Positions 26,601 to 34,558 of a stretch of 64,000 bases of DNA are shown here, piece by piece. Source of the DNA: Ignavibacteria bacterium (GTDB lineage Bacteria > Bacteroidota > Ignavibacteria > Tepidaquicellales > Tepidaquicellaceae); the NCBI GenBank assembly GCA_041649015.1, contig JBAZNU010000002.1, positions 186,001 to 250,000 of the forward strand. The letters are read 5' to 3'. Below the pieces are notes generated by a model, which made no database searches, was not told the DNA's origin, and was given only the letters and a program-made list of their open reading frames with translations. Numbering within the stretch: the first letter of the stretch is position 1; the number at the start of each line of letters is the position of its first letter. A program made the translations under genes and the position numbers.

Positions 26601-27686
26601 ATGAATTATAAGAACAGTAAATTTTTAAATATCGTTGCGGGTTTATTTCTTGTTGGTTTTTCATTTTATTTACTGAAAGAACTTCAGGCAATACTTCTGC
26701 CGTTTTTTATGGCTGTGATAATTACATTTCTGTTCGAGCCGTTTTACGAATGGATGAAGAGAAAGAAGATACCAACACCGGTTGCGCTAATCATAGTATT
26801 GCTGACGATTTTAATAATTGCAAACATATCGAGTGTATTCATTTTCACGAGCATTTCATCATTCAACGCAGAAATACCTAAGTACATAACTAAGGGCGAG
26901 ACGCTTTTAAATTCATTTGAAAGTTTTGTTCATCAGTATGGTCTCCTACCTGAGGGAGAGAAAGCAATTGATATAAAGAAGTATCTGAATCCGGAATCGA
27001 TAGGAGGAATCTTAACGACTTTGATTACAGGGGTCGCGGGACTCTTCACGAATTTTCTGTTAATACTTATTTATGTACTGTTTCTACTTACGGAGGTCGG
27101 CAGTATAAGGAAAAGAATCGCAAAGGCATTTAATTCTGAAAAAGCAAAGTCAATAAACGATACGCTTGCAGATATTTTTAAGGATGTAAGAAAATATTTA
27201 ATCGGGAAGACGCTTATAAATTTCTCGCACGGGGTTTCAATATTGATTGTGTTCTGGATATTCGGGCTTGATTTTGCACTTGTATGGGCACTGCTTACAT
27301 TTTTGCTGGCATATATACCAAACATAGGAGCATTCATTGCAACTCTACTGCCATTCCTTACGGCTCTTGTCCAGTATGACAATGTTTTTACGCCTGTGCT
27401 GCTTTTGATAATAATGGCAGCGGTTGGATTTGTTTTTGGGAATGTGATTGAGCCGAAAGTGATGGGAGAGAAGCTGAACCTTAGTCCGATACTTTTAATA
27501 TTCTCACTTATATTCTGGGGATATCTCTGGGGAGTAGTAGGGATGATACTTTCGGTGCCAGTGATGAGTATGATAAAGATTGTTATGAGCAAGTTTGAAT
27601 CGACGAAGCCGATAGCGATATTGATGTCGAACGTTGTGGAGGAGAGGAAGAATCCGAATCAGACGGAGATGGAGTTTAAGGAGTAG
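26601..27686 (+). CDS. AI-2E family transporter (PerM/YdiK type)
   Basis: The 361-residue membrane protein has the AI-2E/UPF0118 layout: two N-terminal helix pairs, a soluble segment (about 80-140), then a C-terminal bundle. That bundle contains LTFLLAYIPNIGAFIATLLPFL and GNVIEPKVMGEKLNLSPILL, both hallmark motifs. Some members export autoinducer-2 and others act as Na+/H+ antiporters or simple permeases, so the substrate is open. It begins 2 bp after queC. Confidence 0.9.
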   Translation: MNYKNSKFLNIVAGLFLVGFSFYLLKELQAILLPFFMAVIITFLFEPFYEWMKRKKIPTPVALIIVLLTILIIANISSVFIFTSISSFNAEIPKYITKGETLLNSFESFVHQYGLLPEGEKAIDIKKYLNPESIGGILTTLITGVAGLFTNFLLILIYVLFLLTEVGSIRKRIAKAFNSEKAKSINDTLADIFKDVRKYLIGKTLINFSHGVSILIVFWIFGLDFALVWALLTFLLAYIPNIGAFIATLLPFLTALVQYDNVFTPVLLLIIMAAVGFVFGNVIEPKVMGEKLNLSPILLIFSLIFWGYLWGVVGMILSVPVMSMIKIVMSKFESTKPIAILMSNVVEERKNPNQTEMEFKE

Positions 27687-27699
27687 ATGTTAGCTAAAA

Positions 27700-27891
27700 A
27701 TTTTCCGTTAAGACACGGAGGGCAAAAAGAACACAAAGAGGACTAAGAGAACGGAGATGCTGACTAAAGCGAGCTGCAAACAAAAGAAAAAATAAAAATA
27801 AAAGATAGAGAATTTTCACCGCAAAGGACGCAGAGGAGAACAAGATATCTTGATAAGATTCCCGCTAGGAGCATGCGGGAATGACATATGG
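27700..27891. repeat. Dispersed repeat, copy 1
   Basis: The first of three related copies in this gene-free gap. Landmarks in order are an AAAAAGAACACAAAGAGGAC block, a GAGCTGCAAACAAAAG block, CACCGCAAAGGACGCAGAGG at 27817, then a palindrome GATTCCCGC (from 27857) to GCGGGAATGACA (to 27886). Sequences of the CACCGCAAAGG...CGCAGAGG type are dispersed in many environmental genomes. No coding function is supported. Confidence 0.8.
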
Positions 27892-27941
27892 GGATTTGAT
27901 AAAATAATTACTTATTTAAGTTTATTAGAAGCAAGAAGATT

Positions 27942-28088
27942 TTCCAATAAGGCGTTGAGGGCAAAAAGGACACAAAGGGGACTAAGAAAATGGAGATGCC
28001 CACTAAAGCGGGCTGCAAACAAAAGCAAAAATAAAGGATAGAGAATTTTAACCGCAAAGGCCGCAGAGGAAGCAGAGAAGAACAAGTA
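27942..28088. repeat. Dispersed repeat, copy 2
   Basis: It matches copy 1 through the AAAAAGGACACAAAGGGGAC, GGGCTGCAAACAAAAG and ACCGCAAAGGCCGCAGAGG blocks but lacks the GATTCCCGC palindrome. It runs into a short tail (GTAGAAAATTGGAATGTAATT, starting 28086) that is found again on the far side of the island at 37405. The 63-aa frame crossing copies 1 and 2 is repeat-derived. Confidence 0.8.
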
Positions 28089-28169
28089 GAAAATTGGAAT
28101 GTAATTATTTTTATAAAAGATTTTTTTATTTCAACATTTTTATGGATATAAAACTAAGATGCGATGGAT

Positions 28170-28330
28170 ACAGACAAAACAGAGAAAAACAAATTATAGA
28201 GATTTTCACCGCAAAGGCCGCAGAGGAGAACAAGCTATCTTGATAAGATTCCCTGCCTAAAGGTAAACCTAAAGGTAAACCTGCGGCAGGCAGGCCGCCA
28301 AGAACACGCGGGAATGACATAAGGGTTAAA
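28170..28330. repeat. Dispersed repeat, copy 3, with expanded palindrome
   Basis: CACCGCAAAGGCCGCAGAGG occurs at 28207, followed by a TATCTTGATAAGATTCCC segment matching copy 1. Here the palindrome centre is replaced by a 12-bp direct repeat (CCTAAAGGTAAA twice, about 28256-28280) and a CCTGCC/GGCAGG inverted repeat before GCGGGAATGACAT. The AACAGAGAAAAACAAAT lead-in recurs at 37313. It ends about 100 bp before pckG. Confidence 0.75.
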
Positions 28331-28432
28331 TTATTATTTTGATAAAACAAAAGCTTATTTAAGTTACTTAGAAGTTGATAGTTGAAGACAAAATTTATTA
28401 CATAAATAAATAATATAAAAGAAAGGTACACA

Positions 28433-30211
28433 ATGACCAACAACAAGAAACTCATAGCGTGGGTTGATGAAATGGCAAAACTTTGCAAACCCGACAACAT
28501 TCACTGGTGCGACGGCTCGCAGGAAGAGAACGACACACTTATTAAACAATGCGTAGATAACGGTTCTTTCAAACCGATACCAAAGCGTCCGAATTCTTAC
28601 TGGGTTATTTCAGACCCGAAGGACGTAGCCCGTGTTGAAGACAGAACGTTCATCTGTTCGGAAAAGAAGGAAGATGCAGGTCCGACGAATCACTGGATGG
28701 CGCCAGCTGAAATGAAGAAGATTATGTCAGGACTGTACGACGGATGCATGAAAGGTCGCACGATGTACGTGATTCCATTTTCGATGGGACCGCTTGGTTC
28801 AAAGATTGCTCATATAGGAGTTGAACTTACAGATTCGATATATGTCGTAGTAAATATGCGCATAATGACACGTATGGGAAAAGCAGTACTTGACATACTT
28901 GGCGATGACGGTCATTTTGTACCATGCCTGCATTCTGTCGGAATGCCTCTGACAGACGGAAAAGCAGACGTTGCATGGCCTTGCAATGAAAACAAGTACA
29001 TCTGCCACTTCCCTGAAGAAAGGTCAATCTGGTCGTACGGTTCGGGATACGGCGGCAATGCACTTCTCGGGAAAAAATGTTTTGCACTTCGCATAGCATC
29101 GGTTTTAGCGCATGATGAAGGGTGGCTTGCAGAGCACATGCTGATACTCGGTTTAACACCGCCAAACGGCGAGAAGAAATACATAGCGGCGTCATTTCCG
29201 TCTGCATGCGGAAAGACAAACCTTGCAATGCTTACGCCCTCACTTCCGGGATGGAAAGTTGAAACAGTCGGCGATGATATTGCATGGATGAAATTCGGGG
29301 AAGACGGAAGACTTTATGCAATCAATCCCGAATACGGATTCTTTGGCGTTGCACCGGGGACCTCGATGAAGACAAACGCAAACGCAATGCTTTCATGTGA
29401 AGAAAATTCAATCTTCACAAACGTAGCATTCACGGATGACGGCGATATCTGGTGGGAAGGAATGACGGATGAAAAGCCAAAGCATTTAATCGATTGGAAC
29501 GGAAACGACTGGACACCGGATTCAGGAAGGCCATCATCACATCCGAACTCAAGATTCACAGCACCAGCAAAGCAGTGCCCTGTAATAGATGCCGACTGGG
29601 AAAATCCGAAAGGCGTTCCTATCAGTGCATTTTTCTTTGGCGGACGCAGAGGAAGTTTCGTACCGCTTATCAATGAAGCATACGACTGGAATCACGGTGT
29701 ATATTTAGGCTCAGCATGTGCGTCAGAAACCACAGCTGCTGCGGCCGGAGCGGTGGGTAAGCTGAGACACGATCCGTTTGCAATGCTTCCATTCTGCGGA
29801 TATCACATGGGCGATTATTTCAAACACTGGATTGAAATCGGAAAGAAATCATCACCAGATAAACTACCAAAAATATTCTTCGTGAACTGGTTCCGCAAAA
29901 ACGAAGCAGGCAAATTCATCTGGCCCGGCTACGGCGATAACATCCGTGCGTTGAAATGGGCACTTGAAAGAGTGAACGGCACAGGAAAATTCATCGAAAC
30001 ACCAATCGGCAGACTACCAGCAGAGGGCGCAATTGACATGGACGGCCTTAACATCTCAGCCGAGGACTTCAAGAAACTCTTTGAAATCAACAAGGAAGAC
30101 GGACTTGCAGAAGTAGCTGAAATGCGCGAATATTACAAAATCTTCGGTGACAGACTCCCAAAAGAACTCACAGCAGAACTTGATAAGATAGAAGAGAGAT
30201 TAAAGAAGTAA
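28433..30211 (+). CDS. pckG: Phosphoenolpyruvate carboxykinase (GTP)
   Basis: The 592-residue GTP-dependent PEPCK interconverts oxaloacetate and PEP in gluconeogenesis or anaplerosis. The P-loop carries the reactive Cys typical of the GTP class (FPSACGKTNLAML, about residue 261). YGSGYGGNALLGKKCFALRI, the metal/substrate region GDDIAWMKFG and the late FFVNWFRKNEAGKFIWPGYGDN are diagnostic. Its base composition is noticeably more GC-rich than the flanking DNA, consistent with strong expression. It sits alone between repeat copies and its own terminator. Confidence 0.97.
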   Translation: MTNNKKLIAWVDEMAKLCKPDNIHWCDGSQEENDTLIKQCVDNGSFKPIPKRPNSYWVISDPKDVARVEDRTFICSEKKEDAGPTNHWMAPAEMKKIMSGLYDGCMKGRTMYVIPFSMGPLGSKIAHIGVELTDSIYVVVNMRIMTRMGKAVLDILGDDGHFVPCLHSVGMPLTDGKADVAWPCNENKYICHFPEERSIWSYGSGYGGNALLGKKCFALRIASVLAHDEGWLAEHMLILGLTPPNGEKKYIAASFPSACGKTNLAMLTPSLPGWKVETVGDDIAWMKFGEDGRLYAINPEYGFFGVAPGTSMKTNANAMLSCEENSIFTNVAFTDDGDIWWEGMTDEKPKHLIDWNGNDWTPDSGRPSSHPNSRFTAPAKQCPVIDADWENPKGVPISAFFFGGRRGSFVPLINEAYDWNHGVYLGSACASETTAAAAGAVGKLRHDPFAMLPFCGYHMGDYFKHWIEIGKKSSPDKLPKIFFVNWFRKNEAGKFIWPGYGDNIRALKWALERVNGTGKFIETPIGRLPAEGAIDMDGLNISAEDFKKLFEINKEDGLAEVAEMREYYKIFGDRLPKELTAELDKIEERLKK

Positions 30212-30223
30212 ATTATAAATCAT

Positions 30224-30254
30224 CCGTCAGGGAGAAATCCCTGACGGTCCTTTT
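30224..30254 (+). terminator. Rho-independent terminator after pckG
   Basis: A perfect 10-bp GC-rich stem (30224-30233 with 30238-30247) with a GAAA loop is followed by CCTTTTG. It marks the left edge of the AT-rich accessory island. Confidence 0.92.
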
Positions 30255-30287
30255 GTGTTTATTGCATTATTAATATTGTAATTGGAA

Positions 30288-30959
30288 ATGTTAAAACTAA
30301 GATTAGAAACTGGAGATTATAATAAAAATTTAGAACGAATATCAATTTCGATTGTCAATCAGAAAGACAAAATATTAATTAATTTTAATGACTCTGAAGC
30401 GGTAATTGATATTACTGATTTTAATGCTTTTTTAGATATTGTGTTGGAGTTAAAATTTCTTAAAGTATTGAGAATGAAAGATGCTGTAAGTTCTTTTAAT
30501 GTTGATGTTATAAAGCTTTTTGAACGTATTAATTCAACAGCCTCTTATCAATTATTCTTAGCGTGTTGTGATGTTGCAAAGGAAACAAAATTTTCTTTAT
30601 TGCTCAAAGACAATTTTTTAAATAGTATTTATCCATATCTTACCAACTCTGGGAACTATCTAGAACATCATGTAAAACTATTTCGTTATTTTCAAAACAC
30701 ACTTTCTGGAAAAAAAATTAGTTTAGATCAATCCTTAATAATATTTCCTGACTATTTCTTGTTTGAGATACCTGAAGAAATAATCTCAAAGCTTATGAAA
30801 TTTAATAAGATTGGGATTATTGAAGTAATTTTTGAAGATAATTCAATTATAAAGTTGATATACAAACCTTATTCTACTCCAAATGTGCGTCAAGACCTGT
30901 TAACACCTGTTGATATTAAATATTTAGAAAAGATATATTCATTTCTTAATACTTTTTGA
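30288..30959 (+). CDS. Hypothetical protein, first gene of the accessory island
   Basis: The protein is 223 residues from ATG 30288; a TTG six bases earlier is also in frame. I recognise no family. It is a soluble, Leu/Ile/Lys-rich mixed alpha/beta protein with an N-terminal beta-rich part (LERISISIVNQKDKILINF) and a helical middle, and without a signal peptide or membrane segment. Codon use is strongly AT-biased compared with pckG, suggesting acquisition. Its stop lies 2 bp before the next ATG, so the two are coupled and probably continue into vsr. Confidence 0.6.
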   Translation: MLKLRLETGDYNKNLERISISIVNQKDKILINFNDSEAVIDITDFNAFLDIVLELKFLKVLRMKDAVSSFNVDVIKLFERINSTASYQLFLACCDVAKETKFSLLLKDNFLNSIYPYLTNSGNYLEHHVKLFRYFQNTLSGKKISLDQSLIIFPDYFLFEIPEEIISKLMKFNKIGIIEVIFEDNSIIKLIYKPYSTPNVRQDLLTPVDIKYLEKIYSFLNTF

Positions 30960-30961
30960 TT

Positions 30962-31417
30962 ATGAAAACTATATTAAATTTAATTTTTTACTTGGTTGCA
31001 TTGTTTTCAGCAATGATTTCTAGCAAAGGAGCATATAAATCCCGAACTGATAATTCTTTTGCTGATTATCAATCATTCTCCTATTTTAAAACTCCTAATT
31101 TCTACCGTTCTTGGTATATCAATTTAATTTTTGGTTCTATGGGATTATTAATTACAAATCTCTCAATATTGTCATATACAAGTGAGGAAATAAAAAATTT
31201 AGCAATAATATATATATTTGTTTTGTTAATTCTCTTTATGTTACTAAATATGATGTCTGAAAAATTAAGTACAAATAATCAATTTATTATTGGTGTTGAT
31301 AAAATTCATTCGGTAATACTATTCGGGTTATTAAGTAATATAAGTTTCTATTTATCAGCTAAAATTTCTTATGATTCAAAAAATATCTTAGAATTTATTC
31401 GTATTAATTTTTTATAA
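30962..31417 (+). CDS. Hypothetical small membrane protein in the accessory island
   Basis: The 151-residue protein, from ATG 30962, has four predicted transmembrane helices (about residues 3-20, 45-68, 75-96 and 113-130). I recognise no family. The gene is very AT-rich, follows the 223-aa gene by 2 bp and precedes vsr by 17 bp. A membrane partner in a defence island could be an effector or immunity component, but nothing in the sequence proves this. Confidence 0.58.
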   Translation: MKTILNLIFYLVALFSAMISSKGAYKSRTDNSFADYQSFSYFKTPNFYRSWYINLIFGSMGLLITNLSILSYTSEEIKNLAIIYIFVLLILFMLLNMMSEKLSTNNQFIIGVDKIHSVILFGLLSNISFYLSAKISYDSKNILEFIRINFL

Positions 31418-31434
31418 ATATGTAAAGAGGGAAT

Positions 31435-31851
31435 GTGAAATTGAAAAACGAATTACGACGAAAAAATATGCAAGCAATAAAAAGTTCTGGTTCTTTAATT
31501 GAAATTAAACTATCTAAAGTGCTTTGGAATTTAGGATATCGATATCGAAAGAATGATAAAACAGTTTTTGGAAAACCTGATTTAACTTTTAAAAAATATA
31601 AAATCGCTGTTTTTGCGGATAGTGAATTCTGGCACGGGAAGAATTGGAAAGTTAGAAAATATGACCATAAAACAAATAGGAAGTTTTGGATTAAAAAGAT
31701 TGAGGGAAATATAAAAAGAGATAAAGCTGTCAACAAAAGATTAAAGTCTGAAGGTTGGACAGTAATTAGATTTTGGGGAAATGATATTGAGAAAAGAATT
31801 GATTATTGTATACGAAAGTTTGAAGAAACAATAAAAAAGAATCTTTTCTAA
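31435..31851 (+). CDS. vsr: Vsr-like very-short-patch repair endonuclease (zinc-less variant)
   Basis: The 138-residue Vsr-family nuclease starts at GTG with GAGGGA 4-9 bases upstream. It has the N-terminal RRKNMQAIKSSGSLIEIKL block with conserved Glu23, GKPDLTF with the catalytic Asp49, FWH (65-67), FWIKKIEGNIKRD and GWTVIRFWGNDI. Compared from memory with E. coli Vsr, the four zinc ligands (C66, H71, C73, C117) appear replaced by Glu, Lys, Trp and Gly. Vsr nicks T:G mismatches left by deamination of 5-methylcytosine. Pairing with the convergent cytosine methyltransferase 6 bp away fits that role, or a role as a restriction nuclease. Confidence 0.9.
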   Translation: MKLKNELRRKNMQAIKSSGSLIEIKLSKVLWNLGYRYRKNDKTVFGKPDLTFKKYKIAVFADSEFWHGKNWKVRKYDHKTNRKFWIKKIEGNIKRDKAVNKRLKSEGWTVIRFWGNDIEKRIDYCIRKFEETIKKNLF

Positions 31852-31857
31852 AATAAA

Positions 31858-32916
31858 TTAGTTGATATAATCTTCAATTATTTTTTGAGCAAATGCTTCT
31901 GCTAATTTGACCGGTACTGCATTCCCAATTTGTTTTGCTTGAATCCTTATTGATTTATGTAACAATTTAAAATTTCTTGGAAAAGACTGAATTAATAATC
32001 CTTCTAAAATTGACAAACCCCTATTTTGTTCAGGATGTGCAAATCTTCCATTACTGATACTAACAAATTTCGTTGTTAAAGTTCCACTTGGTTTATCCCA
32101 AAACATTCTCGAATATACGTCATTATGTCCTTTATATTGTTTTGATCTTCTTGAATTTAATTGTAATTCAATTGGCCATTTTGTCATTCCATCACCTGGT
32201 TCTTTTTGATATTGCAACCTTTTTAAACTGATACCAGTTAACTTGCACGCAGTGTGATTTCTATAAGAACTGTGTGTTTCACCTGCATGAAGATGAGGTA
32301 AATTTCCTATAACTTCATATAAGGTTTTTATTGAATTATAACCTAATTCATCAGAATGAGTAATATCAGGAAAAGAGATTATACCTTTTCTTTTACCGAA
32401 TAGGATAACTCTTTTCCTTGATTGAGGTACACCGTAGTTTTTTGCATTTACTACTTGAGGTATTAGATTATAGGAAGGTTTGAGCGAATTAATAAAATTT
32501 ATTAAGATCTCTTTGTTTTTATCCGATTTTAATCCTTCAACATTTTCAAGAAAAACATATTTTGGTTTTAATTTTAATATTATATCAGAGAAACATTTAA
32601 GAAGTCCTCTTTCTTTATGCCTTTTTCCAAGATTCTTGGTTATTTGTGTAAATGGTTGGCAAGGTGCACAGCCAATAAGTATTAAGTCATCCTTTTTTTT
32701 ACTTATCATGGAATTTACAATTTTCACGTCAAAATTTGTTATATCTTCATGTAAAAATTTTGTATGCAATCCATTAGGCCGAATATTGTTTATCTCATAT
32801 GTTTCTTTACATGTAATGTCATTATCAATACCTGCAATTACATCAATATTCTTATTTAAAAATGCTCGGGTTACTCCACCGATGCCGCAAAAAAAATCAA
32901 TAGCTTTTAATGCCAT
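31858..32916 (-). CDS. dcm: DNA (cytosine-5-)-methyltransferase
   Basis: The 352-residue C5-methyltransferase has its motifs in canonical order. Motif I is FCGIGG (9-14), motif IV is the catalytic PCQPF (85-89, nucleophile Cys86) and motif VI is ENV (124-126). Motif VIII is PQSRKRV (164-170), then a variable target-recognition region of about 100 residues, and motif X is IGNAVPV near the C-terminus. The target sequence cannot be deduced. It is the last gene of a minus-strand operon with the DUF6339-like, 289-aa and GHKL genes, and is convergent with vsr. I use dcm as a generic family symbol, not as a claim of CCWGG specificity. Confidence 0.95.
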   Translation of the reverse strand: MALKAIDFFCGIGGVTRAFLNKNIDVIAGIDNDITCKETYEINNIRPNGLHTKFLHEDITNFDVKIVNSMISKKKDDLILIGCAPCQPFTQITKNLGKRHKERGLLKCFSDIILKLKPKYVFLENVEGLKSDKNKEILINFINSLKPSYNLIPQVVNAKNYGVPQSRKRVILFGKRKGIISFPDITHSDELGYNSIKTLYEVIGNLPHLHAGETHSSYRNHTACKLTGISLKRLQYQKEPGDGMTKWPIELQLNSRRSKQYKGHNDVYSRMFWDKPSGTLTTKFVSISNGRFAHPEQNRGLSILEGLLIQSFPRNFKLLHKSIRIQAKQIGNAVPVKLAEAFAQKIIEDYIN

Positions 32917-32933
32917 GTTAATTCAATATAAAA

Positions 32934-33677
32934 TTAAATATTCCCAATTCTATCTTTTGCATTTATTAATATTCCTTTGAAATAATCTTTCTCAAAATAA
33001 CTTAGCGGTCTAATACCTCCTAATTGATTAATTAATTTTGTTATGTATCTTGATTTTGCTTCGAAATTATTAGCGAATAACAAAGAATTGTCCAAAATAA
33101 ATTCTAATATTCCAAAAACCGCTTCTTTGTGTCTAGCAAGGCTATATGTTCCTAGCGTTCTGGTAGCAAAATCCAATTGTCTATAAATAACTTTAGTTAA
33201 TTCATAATGATCAGTTCTATTTTCATCATATGTTAGATATGAAACCCACCATAAACCCGCAATCCCATGTCTCAAGAAATTAGATTGAGAAGGTGATGGA
33301 ATGAACCAATGATCAAGAATGTATTTAGATGGATTTACAGCAGAATGCTCTTTAATGCTCGGCCATCTTTTACTCATATATTCAAAATAATCTATATGGG
33401 AAAGATATGTCCATAAGCGAATATCTGATGCTTGTAAAGGTGTTAGTGATTTATATGATTCGTAAATTATTTTTGAATTTTCAAAATCATAATTGGATTT
33501 ATTATTGGGTATAATAAGTTTGATATTCTCAGGGTAATATTCAACAGGGAATTGTAATATTTTTTCATTGTCATAAAGAAAAGTATCACTTTCGTAATAT
33601 TTTATCAAAGAGCCATCTTTGACTCCTCTTCGTAAGTGTTCGACATATTCTGTTCTGAATATATTTTGAAATTTCAT
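32934..33677 (-). CDS. DUF6339-like protein of the methyltransferase/GHKL island
   Basis: The 247-residue protein is mostly helical, without membrane segments. The block LTPLQASDIRLWTYLSHIDY followed by SKRWP resembles what I remember of the DUF6339 family, found in restriction-like gene neighbourhoods; this is recollection, not a search. It lies between the methyltransferase (17-bp gap) and the 289-aa gene (11-bp gap) in the same operon. No nuclease motif such as PD-(D/E)xK or HNH is evident. The conserved position in the operon suggests a structural or recognition role. Confidence 0.68.
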   Translation of the reverse strand: MKFQNIFRTEYVEHLRRGVKDGSLIKYYESDTFLYDNEKILQFPVEYYPENIKLIIPNNKSNYDFENSKIIYESYKSLTPLQASDIRLWTYLSHIDYFEYMSKRWPSIKEHSAVNPSKYILDHWFIPSPSQSNFLRHGIAGLWWVSYLTYDENRTDHYELTKVIYRQLDFATRTLGTYSLARHKEAVFGILEFILDNSLLFANNFEAKSRYITKLINQLGGIRPLSYFEKDYFKGILINAKDRIGNI

Positions 33678-33688
33678 TTTAATTAAAT

Positions 33689-34558
33689 TTAATTATCAGT
33701 ATCCGTTTTTGTATTCAGTTGGAAATATAAATCATTAAGCAGCCTTTCAATAGGCATGCCAAGTATTAGCTGTGAAATCTTTAAAATATTGTCTTCATTG
33801 AGTGAAAGCCCGATAAATAATTCATCGTTATCTAATCGATTAAATATTTGAATTGCCCAAGATTTATCTTTCAAATCATCATTAATTGTCAATTGATAAA
33901 GTGCATGAATTAATGTTGGTAAAACAATTGATGAATGAAAAATTGTAGCACATTCTCGATTTTTTCCTATTCTGCTGTCACAATATTTAATATAATCATT
34001 TTTTGACAATTTAATTAATATTTTAGGGTTATCGAGAATAACATTGTAATCCCCAGTTTCATTTTCTCCTTTCTCAATTTCCATAAAGGATGAAACAGCC
34101 TTCAATTTATGATATGAAATACCAGCAATAAAATAACCTTTCCCTAAATAAGCTAATACATCTCCATTGTCAATATCAAACTTAAAATTTAGAAAATCAC
34201 AATGGGCTTTTGAATTTTGATAATTACTAAATGCATGAGTTGATATTAAAGTAAAAAGTAACTCGACTTTGTCCCTAACGTAATCTTTCGGTATCCAAAT
34301 TTCATGATGAGATGTATCACTTAAATAAGATTTCCTAAATAAAGTGGAAGAACAATTTAATTCGCAATGGAAAAAAGCACTCTTCTTAGTAATCATTTCT
34401 TCCAAATCTATATTTGATAATTTATATTTAATGTTTAATATATAATTATCTGAATTAGACATTTCATCCAATTTTATTTCATCAACCGAAGATACTCCTT
34501 CTATATCGTCTTTTATTCCTAAAACTGGATGTGGGAACGAAAAACCGTCAAATTTCAT
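33689..34558 (-). CDS. Hypothetical protein co-operonic with the GHKL ATPase
   Basis: The 289-residue soluble protein begins MKFDGFSFPHPVLGIKDDIE. The SFPHPVLG-DD start looks like a conserved N-terminus, but I cannot name the family. It is beta-rich at first with a helical C-terminal third. There are no membrane segments and no recognisable catalytic motif. Its start overlaps the end of the GHKL gene by 11 bp, so the two are translationally coupled and probably made in fixed ratio, which suggests a complex. Confidence 0.65.
   Translation of the reverse strand: MKFDGFSFPHPVLGIKDDIEGVSSVDEIKLDEMSNSDNYILNIKYKLSNIDLEEMITKKSAFFHCELNCSSTLFRKSYLSDTSHHEIWIPKDYVRDKVELLFTLISTHAFSNYQNSKAHCDFLNFKFDIDNGDVLAYLGKGYFIAGISYHKLKAVSSFMEIEKGENETGDYNVILDNPKILIKLSKNDYIKYCDSRIGKNRECATIFHSSIVLPTLIHALYQLTINDDLKDKSWAIQIFNRLDNDELFIGLSLNEDNILKISQLILGMPIERLLNDLYFQLNTKTDTDN

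Noticed and set aside
27850..28041. 63-aa plus-strand frame upstream of pckG
   Set aside because: It runs through two copies of the dispersed repeat; no protein family features and the composition is that of the repeats.
28256..28281. Short direct repeats as a CRISPR remnant
   Set aside because: Only two 12-bp units without spacers, within a palindrome of the dispersed repeat; no cas genes nearby.
30288..31417. Toxin-antitoxin pair
   Set aside because: No toxin or antitoxin family features; proteins are longer than usual and one is polytopic.
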